Origin: Fragilaria crotonensis
Taxonomy: Eukaryota; Bacillariophyta; Fragilariophyceae; Fragilariales; Fragilariaceae
DNA length: 64,000 bases
NCBI GenBank assembly: GCA_022925895.1
Contig: JAKSYS010000123.1
Location: forward strand, 49,466 to 113,465
Direction of reading: 5' to 3'
The notes under the pieces are model-generated. The model was not told where the DNA came from, made no database searches, and saw only the letters and a program-made list of their open reading frames with translations. Position 1 is the stretch's first letter. Each line of letters begins with the position of its first letter. The translations under genes and the position numbers were made by a program. Below, piece after piece: positions 11,621 to 20,860 of this stretch.

Positions 11621-11858
11621 CTAGGTTTCTGTGTCGAGGGCGACAGGTTTCAGATTTCATAGTTCACATTTGTCATCATGTGCTTCTCTCTATACTTTTA
11701 ATAATTCATTTCATACCTCATATTCCACCCTAGGTTGATTCAATCGGACAAAACTTCGTCTAGGTAAATGCATTTTTCTCGGCACTCGCCATGGACCAAG
11801 AATTTACTGCTATCATGGTTTACCATTGAGCCATGGTATTAATCGTAAACCATAAGAT

Positions 11859-12343
11859 CTATGGCAGGCAAATGTCGCTAGACAGCCACCCCGGGGTAGA
11901 TTCGAAAGGAGAAACGTCATGTTGGTGGGCAATTCCAATATCAAAAGGCGCATTCGAAGCAGCAACCGTGGATGATTGAGTAGTGAATGTAGCTTGGTTC
12001 AAGCTGCCTTGGAAGATCTGAAGGCAGACTCGCCAGACCAAGGCGACATGTGCCAACACAACAGCTTCAACATGACCAATGTGTGACATCACGTCATCAA
12101 GGAATAAACAGACTTTTTCCATCAAGAAGTCAGGTGCATAGCATACGAAACAGGTCTCTCTGACAAAGACGACAATGGCCGAGGACACTTCTGTGATGTC
12201 ATGCAAAACACCAATGACGATAACTGCCTCCCGTACACAGTTTGCGATGCCCGTTGAGACCCATTTTCCATTTATGATTTAGAAACAGCTTCGGAAGCTC
12301 GAAGTAGACATACCAAAATTGTAATGCCCAATGGAGACACACA
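11859..12343 (-). pseudogene. Decayed pre-RAP tail of the intact repeat gene
   Basis: A minus-strand frame from 12206 to 11859 resembles the pre-RAP segment of the neighbouring paralogue (VCYA..., then FDIG, then FESTPG, against LDIGFDHERNLFSLESVPG). It stops exactly where the RAP domain should begin (SDICLP, then stop). Between 12206 and 12343 there are broken repeat remnants in other phases. It is the lost 3' end of the gene at 12344-15748. Confidence 0.65.
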
Positions 12344-15300
12344 TCAATCAAATATCCCATCTTGTCGATCCCAAAACCCATTATCCCTTTCGTCCACCAA
12401 TTTAAACAGATTCGGAGCATCGACTCCAAGTTTACCACAGGCACACACGCAACGAACAATATCCATTGGTTTTCCATTTTCGAATAGCCATTCAGCCCGA
12501 TCGTCAAGCAATTTGAAGAGATTCGGTGCCTCGATTCCAAGTTTACCAAACGCCCCAACACAATTCGCGATACGCCGTGGAGTCTGATCTTCAAACAACC
12601 ATTCAGCGCGTTGCTCGGCCAATTTAAACAGATTTGGAGCCTCAACTCCGAGTTTAGCACACGCCCATAGAGAGACAGCAATATCCTTTGGCTTTCCATA
12701 TTCAAATAACCATTCAGCATGATTGTCAAGCAACTTGACCAGATTCGGGGCTTCGATTCCAAGTCTACTACACGCCCATAGACTATTCGCGAAGCGCTGT
12801 GGAGTCGAACCTTCAAAAAACCAATCAGCGCGCTGTTCGAGTAATTCGAACAGCCTCGGAGCCTTGAATCGATGTCTACCACATGCCGTAACACAGCTTG
12901 CAATATCATGCGGCTTTCCATAGTCGAATAACCATTCAGCGTGTCCGTTGAGCATTTTTAACAGTGATTTAGCCACGCGTTCAACTTTAACAGAGGCCAT
13001 TAAACACTTTGCAACATTCCGCGGAGCCCCCTTATCAAACAAAACTTCACCGTATTTGTCGAGCATCCGAAACAGATGCCTTTCCCTGCTTTCTAGTAAA
13101 GCACACGCCCATACACAATTTGTTATATCCCGTGGATTCCCATTTTGGAAAAACCATTCAGCACGGTGACTGAGAGTCGAAGACAGTTGCGGAGACTGGA
13201 TTTTAAGTCTACCACACGCCCAAAAACAATTTCCGACACCATGTGGTGTCGAGTTACGTACAAACCAATCAGCACGTTCGTCGAGCAATTTGAACAGATT
13301 CGGAGACTCGATTCGAAGTTTACCGCATGCCCATACACAGTTAGATATTGCCTGTGGATTTCCATCGTCAAACATCCATTCAGCGCGGTCGTCGAGCAGT
13401 TCAAACAGCTTAGGTGCCTTAAATCTCATTTTAGCACAAGCCCATACACAGTTTGAGATCAACTGTGAACTTCCACTATCCATCAACCATTCTGCACGTT
13501 GGTCAAGCACTCTGAACAGTTTAGGAGCCTCTACTCCAAGTGTGCTGTATGCCCATACACAGTTTGCAACATCTTGTTGATTTCCACCTTCCATCAACCA
13601 TTCAGCATTTTTATTAAGCAATCCAAACAGCTTCGGAGCCTTGAGTCCAAGTGAACCGCAGGCCCATATACAGTTTGCAATATCCTGCGGATTTCCATTT
13701 GTGATTAACCATTCAGCTCGCGAACCAAGCATTTTAACCAGTTTCCGAGCCTTTATTCCGAGTTTACCACAGGCCCATACACAATTTGCAACATTCTGTG
13801 AAGTCCCATTTTCAAACAACCATTCCGCACGTTCGTCGAGCATCAGAAACAGATTCGGAGCATCGACTCCAAGTTTACCGCATGCCCATACACAGTTTGC
13901 GATTCCTAGTGGAGTCAAATTTTCAAACAACCATTCAGCACGTTGATCGAGCAATTGAAACAACTTCGGTGCCTTGATTCCAAGTGCGCCACATGCCCAT
14001 ACACAGTTTGGAATCGCCTGTGGATTTTCATTGTCCATCAACTCCTCCGCATGTTTGTCAAGCAACTTGAACAGCTTTGGAGATGCGATTCCAAGGGTAC
14101 CACACGCCCATACGCAGTTTGAAATATTCTGCGAATTTCCATTTTTAAACAACCACGCAGCGCGTTTGTCGAGCAACTCAAACAACTTAGGGACGACGTG
14201 ACCAAGTTTACCACATGACCAAACGCAGTTTGCGATTCCAAGTGGAGACCCATTCTCAAACAGCCATTCGGCGCGTTGGTCGAGCAATTCAAGCAACTTT
14301 GGAGCTTTGATCCCAAGTGTAGCACACGCCCATACACAATTTGCGATTACCTGTGGAGACCCGGCTTCAAACAACCATTCAGCGCGCCTATCAAGCAATT
14401 CAAACAACGTCGGAGCCTCGAAACCCAGAGTAGCGCATGCCCAGACACAGTTTGAAATCTCCTGTGGCTTTCCATTATTCATCAACCATTCAGCGCGTTG
14501 ATCCAGCAATCGAAAAAGATTCGGGGCATTGATTCCAAGTGAACCGCAAGCCCATAAACAGTTCCCGATGGCCTGTGGAGTCCCATTTTCGAGTAACCAC
14601 TCAGCACGTTCGTCGAGCAATTTGAACAGCTTCGGAGCCTGTATTCCAAGTTTACCACATGCCCATACACAGTTTGCAATTCCCTGCGGATTTCTACTGT
14701 CCACCAACGATTCAGCGCGTTCGTCGAGCAATGTAAACAACTTCGTAGCCTTCATGCCAACTGTACCGCACGCCCATACACAGTTAGAGAAACCCTGTGG
14801 AGTCCCATTTTGAAACAACCATTCAGCACGTTCGTCGAGCAATTCGAATAGTGCCGGAGCCTCGATTCCAAGTGTAGCACAAGCCCATACGCAGTTTGCA
14901 ATTTCTTGCGGATTTCCATTGTTCATGAGCCATCCTGCACGTTCGTCGAGATACTGAAAGAGATTCGGAGCATCGAATCCGAGTTTAGCAGACGCCCAAA
15001 CGCAATTTGCCATAGCTTGAGGATCACTGCTTTTCGACAGCCATTCGGCTGTCTCGTGTAATGCCATAAATGTCATTATTTGCTTGGCGCTCGAGTTGTG
15101 GCGAGGGTTCAGACCCATCATCGCAACAGCGTGGACAATGGTTGACAACTGCCGAGTCCCTCCAAGCCATTTTGTGCCATGCTGATGAAGCTGTGTACTT
15201 AAATCAGCTAGAAAGACTTCGAACAATGGATCATCCTTTCGCATGTGTCGCATGCGAGCGAGCTGAGACATGACAGTTGTATAATTGACGGCATTGAAAT

Positions 15301-15748
15301 GTTGCTTCTGGTCCTGGTACAGATTTAATATCTCTCTCCACTGGCCATCTCTTCCGAGTGAAACGATCTGCTTGTTGTTTGATATTGCCAAACCTTTTGC
15401 ATTCTGCTCTGGTCTTTTCGTATCTGTCGTTGCTTGTTTCAATGTAGGTTGCTGTTCTTCGAGGATCGATGTCCTTGTGGCAAAAGAGTGGCGAGATCCC
15501 GTCAACGGTGTGCGGCTGCACAAACGAGCTGTTCTTTCTCGTGAATATGATCCAGATGTTTCAAGTAAGATAGAAGGAGAGCGTTCCGCCCGTCCATATC
15601 CATGAAAACAGCGCCAATGCTGAGAATGCTGAGAAACAAGGGTTCCGTATGAAGGAGGGTGAAGGGAGTAGACAGAAATCGCTGGTCCTGCACGTATCCG
15701 TGGAGCGACCCTCCTGATGTTCGTCGTTGACCTCACCTTACCATACAT
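12344..15748 (-). CDS. Protein of 24 tandem 37-residue repeats, RAP domain lost
   Basis: An intact frame of 1134 residues. The N-terminal 229 residues are basic and Ser-rich, as in organelle transit peptides, and contain GRDGQWREILNLYQDQKQ. Twenty-four tandem repeats of exactly 37 residues follow, with the consensus LDERAEWLFENG.PQ.IANCVWACGKLGI.AP.LF.L split over two helices. This is the periodicity of heptatricopeptide-type (HPR) repeats, related to OPR/PPR solenoids that bind organellar RNA one base per repeat. After repeat 24 the frame diverges and ends, and the RAP domain is absent: only a decayed pre-RAP tail remains downstream. Repeats 17-19 are the most degenerate. I infer an organellar RNA-binding protein, possibly recently truncated. 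The long open frame argues for recent selection. Confidence 0.75.
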   Translation of the reverse strand: MYGKVRSTTNIRRVAPRIRAGPAISVYSLHPPSYGTLVSQHSQHWRCFHGYGRAERSPSILLETSGSYSRERTARLCSRTPLTGSRHSFATRTSILEEQQPTLKQATTDTKRPEQNAKGLAISNNKQIVSLGRDGQWREILNLYQDQKQHFNAVNYTTVMSQLARMRHMRKDDPLFEVFLADLSTQLHQHGTKWLGGTRQLSTIVHAVAMMGLNPRHNSSAKQIMTFMALHETAEWLSKSSDPQAMANCVWASAKLGFDAPNLFQYLDERAGWLMNNGNPQEIANCVWACATLGIEAPALFELLDERAEWLFQNGTPQGFSNCVWACGTVGMKATKLFTLLDERAESLVDSRNPQGIANCVWACGKLGIQAPKLFKLLDERAEWLLENGTPQAIGNCLWACGSLGINAPNLFRLLDQRAEWLMNNGKPQEISNCVWACATLGFEAPTLFELLDRRAEWLFEAGSPQVIANCVWACATLGIKAPKLLELLDQRAEWLFENGSPLGIANCVWSCGKLGHVVPKLFELLDKRAAWLFKNGNSQNISNCVWACGTLGIASPKLFKLLDKHAEELMDNENPQAIPNCVWACGALGIKAPKLFQLLDQRAEWLFENLTPLGIANCVWACGKLGVDAPNLFLMLDERAEWLFENGTSQNVANCVWACGKLGIKARKLVKMLGSRAEWLITNGNPQDIANCIWACGSLGLKAPKLFGLLNKNAEWLMEGGNQQDVANCVWAYSTLGVEAPKLFRVLDQRAEWLMDSGSSQLISNCVWACAKMRFKAPKLFELLDDRAEWMFDDGNPQAISNCVWACGKLRIESPNLFKLLDERADWFVRNSTPHGVGNCFWACGRLKIQSPQLSSTLSHRAEWFFQNGNPRDITNCVWACALLESRERHLFRMLDKYGEVLFDKGAPRNVAKCLMASVKVERVAKSLLKMLNGHAEWLFDYGKPHDIASCVTACGRHRFKAPRLFELLEQRADWFFEGSTPQRFANSLWACSRLGIEAPNLVKLLDNHAEWLFEYGKPKDIAVSLWACAKLGVEAPNLFKLAEQRAEWLFEDQTPRRIANCVGAFGKLGIEAPNLFKLLDDRAEWLFENGKPMDIVRCVCACGKLGVDAPNLFKLVDERDNGFWDRQDGIFD

Positions 15749-15779
15749 CCTACCGATAATGTTGATATCTTTGCGTACC

Positions 15780-16490
15780 CAGTATCATATCCAGCCAGTG
15801 CGTGCGTCGGCATGGAGGTTATGACAGCGATGGAACGATGATGGGAAAAAATGAACAGTTCGTATTGCGTACTGCTGGGGACCCTACAGATACGTGCGTA
15901 CAATCGTCGTTTGTCCTTGTTCACAGATCCTGATGCCGATTTGGGCCTACAGATGTTGTACATAGAACTGTAGTACAATTGTACTTGTACCACGTGTGCA
16001 AATGTTCTCCGAATACGAGCGAGGTGGTACCAAGGAAGGTCCGGTAAATAACGGTTTCCGACAAAATCGAAGACAGCTAAATTTATCATTTCCTTTTGGT
16101 TCGCAATACAGTACTAGCACTGGAGTACTCTGTAAGCACTACTGTATCGGTGTACCAGTCCATGAGATACATGTCCGTCCACCACCCGAGTCATTTGAAC
16201 AGCTGAGCGCCTTGCACACTGGTACAGTAGCAAACAAACATCATACGCCTGGTAGTTGTACCTGTACAGTAGTTCTGTAATCCGAGGTCTACTGTAGTAG
16301 AAATGAACCTTTGTCCTTCGGCCTTCGCCGGTGACTTTTCTTCCCAATTCACTCCCGGACCCTGTGCCCTGTGCCTGTCTTGGTTCCGTGCACCTACCGG
16401 TACCAGGTAGTCACGTGTGACGTCGTCCTCACGACTCCACCGAAGGATGAAGAAGTTGGGAAATTCTAGGTAGATTCAATAGCCCTTCGA
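15780..16490. other. Intergenic region with many GTAC palindromes
   Basis: No supported gene. The stretch between the repeat-protein gene and the recombinase gene contains repeated short motifs such as GTACTGTAG, CAGTACTAG and TTGTACTTGTAC, of a kind seen in several other spacers of this window. Confidence 0.4.
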
Positions 16491-16495
16491 GGTCA

Positions 16496-16519
16496 TTTTA
16501 GGTAAATCCTTACCTAAAA
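16496..16519. repeat. Palindromic site 1 flanking the Crypton-like gene
   Basis: Perfect 9-bp inverted arms TTTTAGGTA and TACCTAAAA around a 6-bp spacer (AATCCT). The layout resembles a tyrosine-recombinase core site. A second, very similar site lies at 16604-16623 and a looser one at 19725-19747. Confidence 0.6.
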
Positions 16520-16603
16520 TTCCTGAACTTCCCAATCATTTCTTTTCATCTGCTCGCGATGTTTGTTAGTAGCGTTTTAACTTCCATTTCAGTAGCTGGA
16601 TTT

Positions 16604-16623
16604 TTAGGTAAAGATTTACCTAA
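16604..16623. repeat. Palindromic site 2 upstream of the Crypton-like gene
   Basis: Arms TTAGGTA and TACCTAA again enclose a 6-bp spacer (AAGATT). The site ends about 106 bp before the start codon of the recombinase gene. Confidence 0.6.
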
Positions 16624-16729
16624 TTATGACCCAGTACATTTCACGTAGACCCCACTACAATGTTTTTTGGGATCTGATTCCGGCAAACAACACGTGATTC
16701 TCGTCTGCTCAATTAGAAGAAGAATTGCA

Positions 16730-19237
16730 ATGGCATCACGTGATGCCACTAACCTTTTTGCTCCATGCTGCCTTGGAAACAACTGCCGACTTGTGGATCT
16801 GACAAATGGAGCGTGTCCTTTGGCGGCAACCAGCCGCCATTGTGTAGTCTGCAATGGAGTACTCCATCCCCTGTGTGGAGAGGTTGATTCACGATCGAGC
16901 CTACTAACGTGCTTCAAATGCATTGAAGCTTTTGGACAATCATTTGAAACTCAAGAACCGGCTACATTGTTTGTGCATGGATTAGCCAATGCTGGTGCTG
17001 ATGGCACATATTCTCCAGCCGGAGACGAATCACCAGCACAAGACAGTGTTGTTGCAGCAGTCATCCAAGAAAGTGAGCACGAGCGCTTAGTGAAAGAGAC
17101 AAAGAGGCGAATGATGCCTGATGAGTGTCCAAGGCTAAATCGATCGCAGTCTACAATCGACAATAATCGGAATGAATTGGTGAAGCTGATCATGTGGTTA
17201 ATGGGACATCACAATGAATGCAGCGATGAAAGTAAGGTTCGACAGGCCTTGTTGGTTGACGACGTATTGACTGCGGAGGTACAAGCAGGAAGAACAGACA
17301 GAGAGAAGCGAAGTGCAATTCGCAAATGGTTAGATTGGGAGGAAAGCCCCCCACCATTCAAGTTTGACGAGTTTACGTACCGCGACTTCACGAGCTATCT
17401 ATCATCCAATGTACGGAAGAATGGTGTTCCATTTAAAGGCAAGGTGTACATGAACAAACGATCAATATTGAACAATCTTTTCAAGAGGCATAAGTTTAAA
17501 CCCGAGGCAACATTTCTCGAAAATGTGGACAAGTATATGGAGGGAGTTGTCCGCGTTGTAGCGCAGGCAGCACAGGATGGACTCGGCTCGGTCGAAAGGG
17601 GAAAACGTGAAATTACGTACGAAGTCTACGAGAAGATGATGGTTTGGTTTCTTGAAGAAAAGTCTCATGAAGGAATTTTTGGGCGTGCCTTTTTGGCATT
17701 AACATGGAACTTGATGTGTAGAGGTGTCAATACATGCATTTGTCTGAAGCATTTGTTATGGAGAGCAGACGCTTTTGGTATTTCGTTCTCGCACGTGAAG
17801 AACGATCCCGTAGGATCTCGAAACTGGCACCCACGACATATTTACGCAAACCCAGACAATTACCACGTATGTTGCATAACTGCTGTAACTGAATACTTGT
17901 TGTGTTACCCTCAACTTTTCCAGGACGGAAATGGAAGGCTTTTCCCTGGGCCAAAACAAGAGGAGCGATTTGGCATAATTCTGCAACGAGTGCTGGCTAA
18001 ACATGCTGACGAGCTTCGTGGACTTGGATATGGTCCTAACGATATAGGTGTGCACTCAATAAGAAAGGGAGCTGGAACGTTTGCATCAAGTGGTACAACA
18101 GCTGCGCCTTCAAGTGTGTCTGTCAACAACCGAGGTGGATGGACTCTGGGAGGTGTCCGCGACGTTTACATGCTTTACGAGCGTGCCGGTGACCAGTATG
18201 TTGGACGGATTTTAAGTGGAATGAATGTTTTATCATCAAGATTTGGTGCGTCTGCTCCCGACTTTTATTACCATGGTGAAATTGGCGTTTGTGAGGCAGC
18301 AGCGCTGGTGCAGGAGAAACAGGCTGAGCTGGATTGCAAGGTTCAAAATGTGTTGAATTCGTGCTTTGGCGAGCTGGACAACTCATTGGTCTGCATCCGA
18401 AAGACGCTTCGTTTAGGAATTGCTTCGCTCCTTCATCACTTCGATACTGCAAAGCAATATCATGATGATTCACCACTTGGGATGTCACCTGTTTTCAGAG
18501 ATCGAGAGGTTTTGTCCTTGCGACGTTGTGTCCGAGTAATTTTTCCTTGGGAAACTGACCCGATTGCTCAAAGGTGCATCATGAAACTGACTGGTGTCCC
18601 ACCTCACGTTGTGGAGCTTGCAGCTTTAGAGGAGCTGAAAGTGACACTTGGAAGATTGCAGCCAGCAATTTTGGATGGCGTTGAAAAATTAATGGATGAT
18701 CGAACTATGGGTGGCACATTGTCTGAGACTCGAATGAAGAGTATGATTGACGAGAGTCGACAACAATTTCTGGCAGATCTTGACAAACGAATTCCAAATC
18801 TTGCGCAGCCTGTGGCTAGGAATGGTGATATTGAGTCTGTGGTTCACAGGAACATCGCGAGTGAGCATAAGATTTGGCATCACCACGGTAAATTCCGAAG
18901 GGTCCCTCCCAGTTGGACATTCCCAAAGTGTGGCCTTCTCGTAGCTTATAAGCTATGGCACACCAAGGACACAGTGTCGGGGCAGTGTGCACTGAAATTT
19001 TTGTCATTCCAGGATGTCAATTTTTTGAAAGATGGAACTCGGCGGTTGGAGGAATTCAAGTTCCTAATGACACGGTTAGATTTGTCTGCAAAGGATCGAG
19101 GCTTGCTTTGCAACACTATGACAGCTTTGCATTGCAGGAATGTCTTTGATGCTGTGGTAGACACGTTGGGCGTGCCGAGTAACTCCAAAGGGCCGCCGTC
19201 GACACTTAGAAAGAACAAAGTGGCCGACCTATCTTAG
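16730..19237 (+). mobile_element. Crypton-like element: tyrosine recombinase gene
   Basis: An intact frame of 835 residues from the first ATG (16730). The N-terminus has a Cys-rich segment (CCLGNNCR, CVVCNGVLHPLC, CFKC) that looks like a zinc-binding module. The core carries the tyrosine-recombinase residues: Arg in NLMCRGVNT, HxxR in VHSIRKGAGT, Trp in RGGWTLGG and a Tyr nucleophile candidate in RDVYMLYERAGDQY. The C-terminal 130 residues (VPPSWTFPKCGL) form a domain that I believe recurs in oomycete and diatom Cryptons. No reverse transcriptase is nearby, so this fits a Crypton, which moves as a circular DNA. Element ends are not certain. The frame has no stops or shifts, so the copy may be active or domesticated. 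Confidence 0.75.
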
Positions 19238-19724
19238 AAACATGGCGAACAAGGGTCGTCCAACGCGACGGCGCCATTTGTTGTACCAGCAGTCACCAGC
19301 AGGATCCAATCTGGTGACCAATGTATCAGTAATTGTGGCAGGTGGTATAGATGTTTAGTGCCTCATTATTGTTTGTCTTTCTTTGTTTCTCGAGGGTTAG
19401 TAGAGTACGAACTGACATCCGGGTTCGAGCCTGCAAGTCCATAGACCCTCCAAACCGAAAATTTGGGAAAGGGTCGGGGAAAAATTCCGAGGAGATGAAA
19501 AGAAGCGACCGAGTGAGACGGTTCCAAATCATGTTCGATCAACACAATTGGACCGAAAGTGATTGAGCTATTGGCAATATAGTGGGCCTCGATTGTGTTC
19601 GTATCTGCTAGATGTGCACTGTGTCGTCCTCGTACTAGACCAATTAACTCGAGTAAAACATACTGTTTTCGGTGTTGTGCACAGTTTGGGTGTGACATTT
19701 CCCGATGCAAACCGCAATTCATTA

Positions 19725-19747
19725 TTTAGGTGTCTGATCTACCTAAA
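19725..19747. repeat. Palindromic site 3 downstream of the Crypton-like gene
   Basis: Arms TTTAGGT and ACCTAAA enclose a 9-bp spacer. It is the only such motif I noticed downstream of the gene, about 490 bp beyond the stop. The spacer length differs from the two upstream sites. Confidence 0.45.
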
Positions 19748-20215
19748 ATTTTGGCTGTGAAGAAGAAGTCGTCTCCTTTCGTCCAGACACTCGGAACGAT
19801 GACGTATCATGTGTGTTTTGCAAAAGTGCACTACAATATCGCTGGTACTTGATTCACGTAGAGTCTACGATGAGGAAGAGACATGCCAAGAAATGGTGCT
19901 TGTGCTTTTGGACGCGCGCAGTGTTGCCAAGTATGAAAACGGCATGCCGTGCTGGCAAGACCTGCAGTTCCCTTTCGTGACACATGGACTGTCTTGGGTG
20001 CTGGAACAAACGGCTGACAGGACGTTTTTGCGAACGTTCGTAGACCACGAACGGAGTTTAGGAGAAAATATTCACAAGTTCAGTCACTTCTTTACGTGTG
20101 TATAACGAGAGAGACCCGAGTGTGACCAACCCTACGACTAAATTTTGCTTGGTCCATAAAATTCTGCGCCATTACATCTCGGTACCAGCACTGCTACTTC
20201 ACAAACCAAGCAACC

Positions 20216-20860
20216 ATGACTGTCTTGACCATGATCCCCGCACGCCTTGAGCTCCGTCGTGATCCTGAAGTGCCATGCACTCCATCCGATGATGAGATCA
20301 TCCATGGGGATGGGTCGTGTACGCCTCAACTGGAATTAGAACTTGAAATGGAACAGCACGACGATCCCTCGCATGTCATTTACATCCAACCGTTACTACA
20401 AGAACAATCGTCATCGTCATCATCATCCTGTGATTCCAGTCGATCGTTGGCCTACAAGACAGTGCGTTTCAGCATTCAACCGACCAAAGTCCATGATCAC
20501 ATTCATCGTCGTGACATTACACCCGAAGAAAAGAGTTTAGTTTGGACATCATCGGCCGAGATGCGTTACATTCGATTGGATGTGCAAAAAACGCGAGAAA
20601 TGATGTCGAGCGGATCCCTGGTCAGCGATACGTTGACTTTGTCAACGCGGACTGGCGTTGCGAAAACGAGCTCTTGTCTTGTCGACACGAGCGATTGTTT
20701 TGGAAGAACAAGAGAGACAACGAGCCATGGGAATTGACAATCCAATGTTGATTTCGTCCAAGTACACATTGGCCTGTCAGGAAGCCATTCTTGCTTCTCA
20801 ACAACGCGGAGCATCTGATTATGAAGAGCTCTCGCGTGTGGACGCATGTATATAGCTGGC
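20216..20860 (+). pseudogene. Diatom-type hypothetical protein, frameshifted
   Basis: The ATG at 20216 opens a 173-residue frame with a conserved-looking core (KTVRFSIQPTKV, RRDITPEEKSLVW, AEMRYIRLDVQKTRE). I recall similar V-F-S...R-R-D...E-E-K/R-W segments in diatom proteins of unknown function but cannot name the family. The natural continuation (ALVLSTRAIVLEEQERQRAM, then QEAILASQQRGASDYEEL) lies in another phase from about 20660 to 20855, so a frameshift or unrecognised intron sits near 20640-20665. The last part is repeated at 35650-35750 and 52545-52620 in the duplicated segments. Only this copy retains the 5' part. Confidence 0.5.

Noticed and set aside
12396-15060. Regular 111-bp periodicity that could be mistaken for a CRISPR array or satellite DNA
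   Set aside because: The period is exactly 37 codons of an open protein frame with conserved residues and variable third positions, so it is a coding repeat.
19405-19445. Possible tRNA gene, because GGTTCGAGCC looks like a B box
   Set aside because: No A box at the right distance and no acceptor or anticodon stems can be folded around it.
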